DNA of 64,000 nucleotides from Diprion similis (lineage: Eukaryota > Arthropoda > Insecta > Hymenoptera > Diprionidae). The notes beneath the pieces were generated by a model. The model was given only the letters and a program-made list of their open reading frames with translations, was not told the origin of the DNA and made no database searches. Positions 40,228 to 53,200 of this stretch are shown piece after piece. Where the stretch lies: NCBI RefSeq assembly GCF_021155765.1, contig NC_060105.1, forward strand, positions 3,286,001-3,350,000, in the 5' to 3' direction. Within the stretch, counting starts at the first letter, position 1; every line of letters begins with the position of its first letter. Both the position numbers and the translations under genes were made by a program.

Positions 40228-40297
40228 TTGGGTGTCAATTCGTACCTTCAACCTATCGATAACGCTAAATTTGTTGAGGGTGCGAATTGACAACCAA
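40228..40297 (+). ncRNA. Candidate microRNA precursor hairpin
   Basis: A 70-nt inverted repeat has 25-nt arms (40228-40252 and 40273-40297) around a 20-nt loop. The left arm begins TTGGGTGTCAATTCG and the right arm ends CGAATTGACAACCAA. On the + strand the arms pair along their full length with one G-A mismatch and two U-G wobbles. On the - strand the wobbles become A-C mismatches, so + strand RNA, the same strand as ftz, folds better. Arm and loop lengths fit an animal pre-miRNA. The pairing stops abruptly at both ends, so a lower stem is missing or weak. I do not recognise the sequence; it is not miR-10, miR-993 or iab-4. A short palindromic insertion remnant is the main alternative. Confidence 0.4.
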
Positions 40298-43200
40298 GTT
40301 AAAGATTCTTTTCCTTGAGAGGAAAGAAGGATCGAGAATCGGTAGGCATGTATCGGAAATACATTTGCCCGTAGAGTCGAGGTGGCTAGGTAAGAAAAAG
40401 GAAGCTGCACGTGAGTTGGACAGCTGTCAAAGCGCGTACGGAGAAGATGAAGTACCCATATGTGCGGCGCGCATAAGAGCTTAGAGAGACGGAGGCTGCC
40501 AGCAGCCGGGGATGGATTTGGATGCGGAATGGAAGGAGGGCTGGTAGGCGGAGGCGCTCCCTCTGATAAATACGCCGCCATTTCTCTTTGTGCTCCCTGC
40601 TCCCTGGCGAGAGCACAAACACGAGGCAGAGCTGCCTGCGGGGTGGCGGGCTGCGGGGGTAGTCCTAGAAAAAATAGCGACTCTCTATCGGCACCCCTTT
40701 CCGCCAGTTCGCTTCGAGGACTTCCCTTATCGGCGGGGATCGCGAGACACGAGATCCTCCCGCAGTGTGCCGGTCAAAGAGCAGAAAAAATCGAGTAATT
40801 GGAGTTGCGAGGGGTGAGGGTGGGGGTGATTTTCTACGGGCACTCTGTCCCTCGTCGCGTCGTTGCAACCAGCCACCGTCGTCGTTGGGTTTCCGTTTCT
40901 AAATTGTAGCGGCATCGCTGATTCTTATTCTTCTCACACCGAGCTCTCATCCCTGTTACGTGTGCTCCGTGGCGCAACCCTCATCATCGGGGCCCCTCAT
41001 TCCCTCATCCCTCTGCCCCTCCCCCTCCCGACGAACCCTCGACCTCGCAATTCCGAGGCCCGAACCCAACCCCATTCAACGATCCGCGTTATCAGCCTCC
41101 GTTATTGTTTGTTATCAGCACCTAAATATTTAGGACCCGCATATCGCGGCCTGGGTTTTGATCCTCGCCGATGCTGCGGAGTCGATTCAGCGCCATTTCA
41201 GGTCCCAGGGATCACCGCTCGAATTCTCGAAACGGCGCAGGAAAGCGGAGACGAGACTGGATTTCTAAAAGGGTGGAGGGAGCTGCATGGTAGGCAGGTA
41301 CGTCTCGAAATGGAGGAACCCTGGTGAGGAAGAGTGCAAGAAAATGAGTGATAATTTCGAAATATATAATGTAGCAGTGACAAATGGGCAGCCATTAACG
41401 AGGTGCTCGGCTGTTCTCGACTACGGTCGGTCGCTGGGGGCCGCGGCTGCGAACCCATATTTTTGGTGATGCTGACTTTGACGCAGCATTACTCCAAAGT
41501 GCGTTTATACATATTGCTACTGTAGCTGCCACGCCGCGTGTGCCGGCGCCGAGTGGTTAAACCGGGAATACAGCCTTATTCACAACAACCCTCTTCCGTT
41601 CCACTCAGCAGCGATATACGCCCTGCAGTGATCGCGGTTAGCTTCACATGGGAGTAGGTTTGAAGTGGGAATAAGGTGCGCGGATGATGCAGCCAGCGAG
41701 GACATACGAGTTACGTACCAACGCCGGTGAGATATTGCCTTTATTAATTTAACGAGGGAGCTCGGTTGGGAAGAAATAGGATAAATAAACGATGGAAAAA
41801 TTGGGAGAAGAGAAAAAAAAAAGAATAAATAAAAATTACGTCGACGGCTGGTGCTGAGTCGACGTTTACACTTTGCGAAATTATTACGAGTTACTGGGGA
41901 TTGAGTGGTGAGGATTTTCGGTGACAAACCTCGCGCGATGATTATGATGGTTGTTTGGTAAATCTTTCGGTTCTTCATCCGTTTTCGTTACCCGTTCTGA
42001 AAATAAGTTACAAAATCCGGCCGACGCCGTCGCGTCGGTGAAAAACATTTTTCACCGGAACGATCGTCGTGAAACAAACCGGATGACCGAAAAACTCAAA
42101 ATACTCACATCGATCAAACCCCGTCGGCCTTTGAAGTACATATCAAGATTGGATTGAAACAGGATGAAGCATTTAGCGTATTAAACTAGAAATGACGGAA
42201 TTGGGGATCTTTGGGAAAGACAAGTACACGATATAATTTGACGCTTATAAACGAGCGACTTTATTAAAAACCTGCTGCGCGATGTAATAATCGAGACTCG
42301 CGTACACGAAACGCGGCGTTTCGTATGTCAAAGTGAAAACTTCCTCTAGAAGAATTGTCGAAGTCCAGATGTCCCAATATTTCACGGTATTAAAGCCTGG
42401 AAGTGAAACTAGCAAACAGCTCTGCCGAAATTATACACAAGATAATCCGCTCGTTATACGGTCGGAGGAACTTGTTCGAAATAACACATCGGCGCCAGAC
42501 ATCGAACAGTTACTTCAAAAACCTGAAGCCTTGACGCAGCTCCGTTTCCTCTGAGATCCTGTGACACAATCTATCGTGATCGATCGATATCTACGGTGAA
42601 TTCGATCCCAGACGCTTCTTCGCCACGTTTATTAGCCCCAACTCGCAATGTCGAAGCCACGCATCCACCTGATCCTTGTCCTCGAAGAGCGGGGATAAGG
42701 TTTTGGGTACGGAAAAGCACGCGTCTCGAGGCGGTGGTTGACAGGAACAAATGCTCCCAAGAGCAGGAGAGGCGGCAGTTAGTGTGGGGAAAAGACGGGA
42801 GCCGGGGTCCAGAAGGACGCCGGTTGCACGATGCTAGGTTTGAGATATTGCTCGGCAGATGCGGTCGCGCGCTGATCAAAGAAACGCTCTTCTCACTCCG
42901 ACAGGAGAGATTAAATGGATACTGTTGGAACACCAGGGCACCACGAATAATAACCGAGCTTGAGCGCTGCGCTCGAATAGGAACCGCAATGCCGGTATGT
43001 TCTACGCGCAGCTTCGCACAGGTACACGCGGTCTTCCTCGTCCTCTCTCTTTCTCTCCCTCTTTTTATACCTCTCGCTATCTCTCCAGTCTAATTTAACG
43101 AGACCTCGTCTCCTGGGCGATGATCGACGGCTCGCCGTACGCGACTTTGAAACTATGGCAACGATTTAATTGGCGCATATCCTACTCGAGGAGCGGCTCC

Positions 43201-43895
43201 TGTGACTCTGCGATTTAGAATAATCAATTAATTAGTCAGCGATTGGTATCGAGCGGGATAACGAGTCCCGACGCGAAGCGGCGTTATCTCCTGGATCTCA
43301 GGACCCTTGTTTGTACGCCGGAGATGGGTGAGGAGTCGCTTTTCTCACTGTCACCCAGAGAAAATGTCCAGACTCCCGACACCTGCAGTTGCGAGGGGAT
43401 GGAGCGTCGGAGAGCGAATGAGACCCGACCGTGGTGAGATATGACTGGCACATTATCACCTGATTATGTTATCACTTTGCATCGCTTGTTTCTTCGCGCT
43501 CGCTCGTTCGCTAGCTGTGGCGAAAGTCGCCATTTGTTATACCCAGCCGACTTCTCGGCGAGGAGTTTCCCCCAAGAAATTCTCTTCTCAGGGTGGTTAC
43601 CCACATAGATACACTGCAGAAGTCATCGATGACTCGTGGAATATCCGGATCGGCACACGCCTCGGATAAACTCCGGGTTTTCGATGCGCGGCGAGGAGGG
43701 CGCGGAATGCAACGTTCGTCGGAGAAACTAAGCGGAATGTATAATTCAACCGAGTTAGCGGGTGGATGTTATTACGCTCCGGGGAAGTGGGTGCTAAGCG
43801 GTTGGATATGCTGATGGAGGATGCGGTGATACGTGTGTCTGGTGCGCTCTGCCCAATCTCGCGTGTCGAGGTCTACCTCGAGCTCTTTCAAAGGA

Positions 43896-43943
43896 GGAAG
43901 AGAGGAAGAGAGGAAGAGAGGAAGAGAGGAAGAGAGGAAGAGA
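43896..43943 (+). repeat. GGAAGAGA octamer tandem repeat, 6 copies
   Basis: Six perfect tandem copies of GGAAGAGA. The identical units imply recent slippage. Confidence 0.95.
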
Positions 43944-45096
43944 GTCCGCTCGACGAGGCTCCGGGCGACTCTTGTAATAGTCCGCGATGGTGCGGCACGA
44001 TGAGATGCGATCGCCCGGTGATGAGCCGAGGGCTACGTGATGGTCCCGCCGCGCGGTCCTCGGCAATTCGTCTTCGCGACGCGCACCAGGTAACCAACCA
44101 TCTACCGTCGACGTACTTTCGACGGTCTACCTATACCTCCGTACCTTCCGCGGCATTACGAATTCCGCATCGTTTCCATCAGGGAATTAGAATCACGTGG
44201 GGGGGATGAGGGCATTTCAGGGTAACGAACATCGTGTGAATTTTACAATCTTGCCATTTTTTCTCCGTTATTGTTTATCCCACTAGTATTGTTTCGTTGA
44301 CGAAAACTTTGATAACATCAAACACAAACTTGTAAAGCGAAAACAATTTCAATCGCGAAATAAGTCAATCTAGAAGTATTTTTTTCCTCTCATTGTTTTT
44401 TTTTTTTGTTCTTCTTTTTTTTTTAACCTGTATTTTGTAATTCTCTGAATCGTTTTATTCATTGATATCTACGGGAGAAAATCGTTTGCGTATAATTGAA
44501 AGGATAGAAGACAAGTTTGGAAAATTGATGATTGTTTTCTTCTTTCGTTAGACTCCTTGTATGTTTCATGGTGGAAAGAGATGTAATTATTCGTTTATGA
44601 TTGCGATTCGTTGGGTTAAAGAGTCCCAAAAAGTTGAAATGATGAAAGAGCTGGCGGCGGGAAGTTTTCCTCTCATAAATTTTAATACCGAGAGTTCTCA
44701 ATTCAATTTCGTATCCGGTAACCTAATTGGGAGGCATCAACGTCAGCATATTTTTCTGAATTTAGATCACCTGAGAATCCAAGAATTCAAACTTCAATTA
44801 AAACAAGATAATTTATAACATCCTTATCTTGATAATAATTGCTTGCAGTATTCGAGGAGAAGATTTTTCTCTTATCTTGACTTTAGCGGGTACACGAGTG
44901 TTAGAAAATGGTAAACGAAATTTCGTGTAGTTTGAAATAAATATACGAATTTACAGGTTTCGAGGTTTCGTCAGGTGAATTGCCGCGTTTTGTCACTGCC
45001 GGTAACGTCGGGAAGGAATTTAAGTTACAAGTTATATCGATCACGACCGGTTTCAGAAGTAGGTATATAATATAGCCACGTGTACTTTAGAAACAG

Positions 45097-45116
45097 AAAA
45101 AAAAAAAAAAAAAAAA
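45097..45116 (+). repeat. Poly(A) run, 20 A
   Basis: Uninterrupted A run in AT-rich DNA. No retrotransposon or processed pseudogene body can be identified upstream. Confidence 0.85.
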
Positions 45117-48100
45117 TCTCACAGTCTTGAAATTAATTATATTCACTTTGTAACTGACTCTTATATATATACGCATTTTTTACTTTGGAACTAAAGTTTT
45201 GACAATCTCGTACAGCGCTTTACAAATCACATGAAATAATTCTCCAATGAAGAGTTGCCGTGAATTGCAATCACTCCATGATTTGTGGACACGATGTATA
45301 AATATATACTACCAACCGAATTACACGGGAAATGAATTTCGTACGGCCTGAATTCTGAAGACAAACGATATTATAATGGTTGCAAAAAATCTGGGGAATT
45401 ACGTGAAATAAAACTGCAGTTTCCGAATTCACGGCCAGTGGAAATCAGCATGCGGGTGAAATTTTTGTGGCAGGGCACCGCGAGGATCAAGCCGTCCGAT
45501 AATAGATTCATGTTATTGTCCTCTCCTCGAATAAATTCAGCATGTCTATACCTATACGAGTTTCCTGACTACCAAAAATGATCATCGCGTAATTACGATG
45601 TCACGTAACCGAGTAGCCGAAGGCCTGATCTGTGTGCCACGCGAGAAATAACAAATGAATCGGTACCCCAGGGTAATTAATCGCTTCCAAAAAAAATAAG
45701 TTATTCAAGCAATAACGATGAGCTGACTAACACAAATTACCGCGTGTATCAAACATCAAAATAAATGCGTTTCGGCGCTAACAAACTAACAATCCGGTGA
45801 AAAAGTTACGTCAACCCAGCCAGGACACGTCGAACAAACACATTCTCTTATTCCGTATCACTTGTCGGAGAAATTCACGTTCTTGGCTCGGGGATGGGGC
45901 GGAAGTAACTTCCGTTTCTGCCGAGTCTACGACTCCCTGGTGCCCAGATCTAGCGCCGAGTCGTCCTGCAGGCACGGACTCGGGATCCGAAGACGCGGAG
46001 ACTTGGAAGCTGAACTCACTAATCGCCGGCCATCAAATCGGCTCTTTGGTACGAGGTTTAAGCGGGTTTCGTGTCCCCCGCGAAAGTCTCCCCAGCTTTC
46101 TTAATCGCCCCATAACGCTAGCGCCAAACTTTCCCAAGTCAAAGCAAACGGCTCTTTCACAAAACTCTGATTCGAAACTGTCGTCGCACTGTGTTCCGTG
46201 CTCCGCATCTCCGTCGAGGAATTCTTATACTCGGACTTGTTTTCGCCTTCTGATTTATCGAGCCCATTTCGCCTCACTGCCAACGAATTTACTAATTTTT
46301 ATTGAGACGTTCGGCCGTTTCTTCTATTGATGTCCTCTCGGATAAAATCGAGATACTGAATGTCATTGGATCGAGTGCGTATTTGTAATAGTCACTTGGT
46401 ATCTGACGGAGATCTCGTGACTTATACAGACGCGAGCGTTTCTTGATAAGCGTACTTTCGACGGTGTGGAGTATAAAATATTCAGGATAACCTGACCGGG
46501 CAACCGTAAGAAGGTTTTGAGTCATTCGGAAAGTTCACGTGTTCCACAGTCAAATACTTTTGGAAATCAGAAGATGATCTGAGAAAAATTACGAAAGTTT
46601 ATCGAAAGGAGATGAGAAACGTAGAGAAGGAGAAAGAGAAAGAGACGAAGAAGAAGAAGAAAGGGGGAGGAAACGGTAATTAGCGGCGCCGCAAAGACGG
46701 GAATCTCGAAGGTCTAAAGTCTTGAGAATATGACTTCACTTACTCTACTTTGATTGCCATCGTTACGTTCTTCGGAAGACAGCAGCTCTACAGCCGCAGA
46801 TTAACCATAAACCGAGAAAATATCGCATTAAGGGATGCCTCCGTGAAGTACGAGATGCGGGAAAAGGACGAACGACGTACCTACGAAAGGAGCGGGGGAA
46901 TATCGTGGAATTTCAAACCTGCAAGAATTTCCCTAATTATTATCACCCATTAATCTAATGAATGTCATTATTATTTTAATGCTCATTCGCGGCAGGATTT
47001 GTCGACTAATTTGCCACGCTAAAATCGATTGTGCTGGCGCTTGCATATCACGAATATTCGTATATAATAATCAGGACGAGACAAAATTTATTGTTAACGT
47101 TCAATTGAATTGTATATCAACCGAATAATTTCTCGACCGTTCACTTGTTCGAGTGCATAAATAAGAAAAGTCTTTCACCGAAAAATATATTTTAGATTCA
47201 ACTTCCCCCTTATTTCCACGTTGCACATAATCGACAATCGTATAATGTTTATGTTGCGTATGCAAATTTTTTTACGATCCAATTGCAATTGGCGAAAGAA
47301 CGCTATTTCTGTCTCTCATATTTTTTATACACGAAATGGGTCCATTTTACGATACTCAGAGTCAGCTCGATATTTTTCATCTCGAAGTGAAAAAAGGTTT
47401 GATTGATTTGTTGCTGGATTTTTCAAGCTTTGTATTTTGTACTATTTGAAATTCAACTTTTAATCCAGTAGTGAAAATTTCTTTATCAAATAACGCAACA
47501 ATTTTCCAAAATTGTTTTCATTTCTCTAGATTTCAAGTTGTTGTCGAGTATTAATATGGAGGGATGACTATCTTCACGAGGGATCATGATCTGGGGGATG
47601 GAGAAATGCTTATTGATTGTTCTGAGGCCGAGACGCGATTTGCCAGCGGTTACCACCGATGAACCACCGCCGATACATGGCGAGTCGTTACCGGCGACGA
47701 GTCTCCGGGTGCTGACAGGAGTTTCGAGGCACCGCCGACAGATGGCCATGGTTCAGACGTCGTTTTCATCCCCTAAGCCGGGTCTCTCCTGCGGGAGCTT
47801 CGGTAGAGTGGATGAATTACCGACGCGGCGTCAGAACGAGGGGATCAGCTTTATAGGCTCGTATAAATAAGTGGCTGCTAACTCGTGGCTTAGCTATGCC
47901 TCGTATAACATTTCCCATGCAACATTCCCAGTTCATCTCTTCGAAGATTTCCCAACTTCGGTTCACCGTCGTTTTTTGGTTCCGCCAGAGACATTGAATG
48001 TAATAAAAAGTCGACTTACCAAAAGAACAAAAGGTTTTCTTATATTCTTCGCTATCTTCCGCGCACGGTGAAAACCAAGCTGTAAGACACCGTAAGACTT

Positions 48101-50238
48101 TGGGTTGGAACATTTCTCGGGGAAGTGAAACCCTTTCGGGAACCTTGAAGTCGGACCCTTAACGTGTTCGTGGCAGCAGGCCGCATGATTGCCGTGTAAT
48201 TTGGGCTCATTACGATTACGCTAATATCCAGTCATTAATTAGCTGAGCCTAAAGAGCTGAGCATTAAACAGGTAATGCCTTCGCACTACCACTCCCTCGC
48301 TTGTGTCTGTCTGCTGCAACGTCTGCGATCTCTGACCATGACTAAAAAACAAATGAATGAAAACCCGTTTTATATTCTTGCCAAAAATTCTCTCAAGTCA
48401 TCGTTGCTTCTGAGAAAAGAAAAGAAATAAGACTGAGAAGGTAAAATACTGGATGAATAATTGCTTTGCGATTATTAAGGGCAAATTTGGAAGTTTGTCA
48501 CAGAGACAAAATGGCACAGGCGCTATTCAGCAACGAAAAAGGACCAGAACAAGAAGCAAATCTATTAGCAGAAGTTGTCGGTCAGGTGGGCTAGCCGGGG
48601 GATGGGAAAGGCATCGGCAGGATAGGGCAGAGCTGCCAGTGAACCTGGACGGCCTTCTGTGTGGTCCATGATCCGCTTTGTCTCCGTGCCGCGAGCGTCG
48701 CCTCGATAATTACATGATTAACTGTGTACCGCTCAATAAAAACATGATTGATTCCTCCCCACCATCGACGCACATGTAACAACTATCTATAGATAGGTCT
48801 AAGCTGCGCCACGCTGTCACGTTGCAAAACGATACTATTTTTACCTGGTTGCAAAAAGTTTACGAATCAATCTTCGCTTCTTTTTACATACCGATTGCAG
48901 GTAATCGGGATAAATAATTATCAACTCTGAAGATCGGAGAAACTACAGAGTATCAGTCATATGCTGATTATTTATGAGGAAAGGAAGAATGATAGTTTGG
49001 ACTTGGAAAAAAACAGTTCTGATCACTTTGGTTTTAGATTATTTGGCATTCTTGTAGGCACTAAACATATTACCATTAGTTCACAAATTTCTCGGTTATT
49101 CTAAGTCTACTGATTGAATAATGTGCGGGATTTCAATTTGCATGAGGTGGTCTGATTAGGTAACGAGTTCAGAAAATTTTTATGAACCTTGTCTGAGATA
49201 GTTTATGCATAATAATATTTAAAAGAACATGAATTTGTGCATTAATTGTTTATGCTTTGTAGAATCTTTTTCTCAACCTATCGAATAATCGCATTAATAA
49301 CATGCCCAAACAGAACTGTACAACGAGAAAAACAAAAAGTGGGAAAATAAACAGAGCTTGTAAAAACGTTTTCTTAGAATACGAGAGGCCCGGAGGAGGG
49401 TTGAAGGCCCTCAAGTTTTTACTAGTTTAATGGAGTTCCGTGTTACACGAGGCGGGGGATTCCTCGTCCGGGGGGCTGCAGGGGGAAGAAACCAGAAATC
49501 GGCGATGCGGGGGACACGCGTATCGCATGGAGACCGAATAAGCTGGACCGCCGGATCATTGCTCTTCGCCTCGGTGGAGGTTCCAGGAACTCTTCCGCTT
49601 CTTTCGTCATTCCTGCCAGTCGCGTCTCCTGCAGGTATCGTTTCACCGAGGGCAGTGGACCGCGGGATCGGAGGCTGTGGCAGAAAGTGCTGGTCATCCA
49701 TGCACCTCTTCGATTTCAGGTGCGACTCCTCGACGCCGACGTCGCCGCCTGTACACGGCCGGATCTACCTTATCGTCTGCTCGCAGTAAGTCGGGATTTC
49801 GCGGGAGCTAAAATCGGTGCAAATATTTGCCAGCGGCGGCAGTTTCCTCCCCTCTGATCTAGTCTCGCGTCAACTATTTGCCTTCGATCTCCTCGCAGCA
49901 GCCAGCCCGGATTATCCGACACTCGGTGTTGATCGACGCGAGCCGAGAAACGGCCTCGAGGTAAAGATCGAGCGTGAATACTTCTCGTCATGTTTCCTTG
50001 AATTTTAATCAAGCCTTCTACGACACACCGCGTTTACGCGCAGGCGTCTATTATTCCGGACACTGTTGTGCCCACAAAAACCATTCTATTCCTAATTGTT
50101 TTACGTTCATTGTCTTTCAATTACGGTTTTGTCCGTCGTCTAAAGTCCCGATACAGCTGGTAGCAATTACAAACTTGAGAAGGATCTGAGTGGCCATTTT
50201 CTTTATGTTCCATACTCCTCACACGATTTGCTTGTTTG

Positions 50239-50257
50239 TTTTTTTTTTTTTTTTTTT
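50239..50257 (+). repeat. Poly(T) run, 19 T
   Basis: Homopolymer T in otherwise unique DNA. Confidence 0.85.
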
Positions 50258-53200
50258 ATTTATCTTACCACCAGCCTGCATGCAAAGTCAACACCTAATA
50301 ACACGAGAAATGAAACACGAACAGCCTGTACCTATGTATGTAGCTAGAGCCCAAAGCCCGACGTAGATAGGGCAGAGGAAGTACATAGGCGTCCACCACC
50401 AAGATCCCCGTCAGCTCGAAGTCAGCTTTGACGCGCCAGGGTCGACGATTTATCAGCATAACGCACACGCCATTACCCCCACGCCCCTCTGCCACCCCTC
50501 GCTCCACCCCAAAACCGAGGTCTTGATTTCGTCCGAAATCCCGAATAAAACTTTGAATCTCTTCGCTTTCGTAGGCTGGGCGAGGAGAGACGGTTTGGGC
50601 GTTGGTTTGAAAAAGTCGACGAATCGAATACTAGGTTGAACAATTAATCCGTTAGTTCATTTTTGGAATTCTCCGTATATATACAATGTTGCCGCTGATT
50701 GGGGTTTTCGGTTTAATTGGCCCTACGGGAAAAAATTCGTCGGCAATAATCGTGACGCCTCGTATTCCGTGAAACAAGACAGCGGCGGCTGCATCGGCTC
50801 CCGTGTAGGTAGGTAAGCCTCCGTTCCATGACAGCACCATATTAATCCGCGCCTAATGAGCAGCCCTGATCATGGCAAAGTGTGCGCTCGGCCTGCAACG
50901 TGCCCTCGTTATATCCCACCTCGAAGCGGTCGCTTTCTTAGCTGACTCGATATTTAACGCGTCTCGGGTCGTTCCATCACGGTTCTTCGATATCTCCCAA
51001 GGGTGGCATTGCTTGCAGGTACAACGTCTCTCAAAAGTTTCGAAAGCTCCTTTTACACACGAGGATGTGTCTCTCATCTTGCACGAAAATCATCAAAGCT
51101 CAAAGTAAGGTCTAAAATCGTTGGTACCTAAGTCAGAGCTTGTTGTTTTTTTTTTTTCATTTTCGAAAAAAATTATTGTTGCATCAGATAATCCAACTCG
51201 CGGCCAGACTTCATTGCCAAGCTTTTGGACGTTCAGGGATGAAATGAGACACGCGTTTTCGTTGGAAGTGTTCGACCTGTATGAAGCGGAGGAATAAGTC
51301 GAACTCCTTGAAAGAATATCGGTGTGTTGAACGGCGGGTACTCGACATCCTCGGACACCCTTTAGATTAAAATTTAAAGTACGAAATCTTTTATAAAGAT
51401 ACTCACGGAGTCGTGGATAGTGCCGCGACCGCCCAGCCGATAATTAGTCAATCGGTCAAAGTGACTCGTTTATTCGAACGCATGGAACCACGGACTAACA
51501 AGCTCGGCCAACCAGCCCTTGCCTTTATACCTCGATTTTTGAATTTACAGAATCATTAATCGTTCGATTAACCCGACTGATAAACAGCGCGCTCCCGCTA
51601 GCTGGAATTATTATTCTTATCCTGAACAACCAACAACGAACAAGGACGATGTCCAGAACGTGGACTCGCCTGCATATCATACTTCATACTTGTGTTATCC
51701 GGTGTTGCAAAGTGGCAATTCTTTCAATCAAATCTATCTATACCATAGCATTCATTATCAGTATTGAATTTCTGAAAAGTTGGCATGGCTTGAGCTTTCT
51801 GCACATCGAATAGTAAAAAATTCACTTTTTTCATGGACCTTTCCTTAGTACTGTCTAAATTTTAAAGGCGTTAGAAGAGAACAAAGGATGAACCTTGTTC
51901 ATTTCTTACTTTCTTAGTCTTCTCTCTTGGCAGAGGCCGTTTTTCGCCTAACTAACCAGGGTGAGGATAAATCGCAAAACGGTGTCGCACAATCGCAGCA
52001 TTTGCGCATTTGCCGGAGGAAGGAACATTCGAGACGAAGGATATGCCGTTCAGAATAGCTCGAGGAACGGAAGCAACAAATAATGGTGCGAGGTGCGGGC
52101 GGAAACCGAGCGTGTCACGTGGCACATGCACGAAACCTGGACGCCTGAGATGACATCTTCGTGTGCGTCGTCGCGGCCCATATAATCTCGACGATGCCTT
52201 TCGGCTCTCCTCCGCCTCGGAGATCTTTCCCGGACCAAACTGAGCTCAGCCTCACATTTTTCGGGCCCTGGAATCACGCGGCAGCGCCGGATCAAGGGGC
52301 AAAACTGTTTTAAGAAGTCTTTAATCTCTTTACTTAACACGCGATATCGACTCCGAGTACACGGATCTTCGATTTCCCATTTCACAAGAGGCGGTCGAGT
52401 TACTCAAGCTCCCGGATTACCAGTGTCAACGGAAGATACAGAAAGTCTTGAGTTTCACCGACTCTTACGGATGCCATTAAACAGTTTATCCGGCCACTGT
52501 CCACCTAAGAGCCCATTGATCACCAATCCCCATCGTCGATTGACCCATTGCGCTGCACTGCATGCTGCTGCTGCTGCTGCCCGTCGTTCCCAGCTCGACT
52601 ATGAAGATAAAATGGGGCGGAGATCTGCCCAGAGACACTGCGAGGGATCCGAACAAACCATTATTACTCCCGTTTGACTTCATCATTGGAATCTCTGGTG
52701 CAATAACACACTGCACTCTGGGTCGTTTATACAGTTGACCATAATTCTCACTCGGGAATTCTATATCGAAACACAATTATAACGATCTCATATTCAGATG
52801 CGAAGGAAAATTTGGTAGTTAATTAGAGGATATTCGTGGCTCTTGGGTGACCGTTTCTGATTCTGAAAGAATGCTCTTTTGCTGACCAAGTAAAAAGCGC
52901 TCATATATAAAAGAGAAAGAAAGAAATTGCATCTCGTTCATCACGAGCAGTCTTTTAGTACGGTTAATTACGCGTACGATTTGATCTAATGTTTTAATTT
53001 TAACGATGAAAATAAGAAGAGTGATTAAAAAAATATGCTGTACGCACTACGTGGACATACGGAGCGTGTTATAAGATTTTGTCTACAATAAAGTGGTCTT
53101 TGTATTTAAATTTTCTTTAATGATAATTCAGCTTGACGAGTAATTATCAACGCCTTATTACATCCAAAGGATTCGCCCAATTTGTTCAATCACCGTTTCA

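Noticed and set aside
43896..43943. CRISPR-like array
   Set aside because: Simple tandem octamer with no spacers, and the DNA is from an animal.
45097..45116. Poly(A) tail of a retroposed sequence
   Set aside because: No target duplication or recognisable retroelement body next to it; many homopolymer runs occur in this window.
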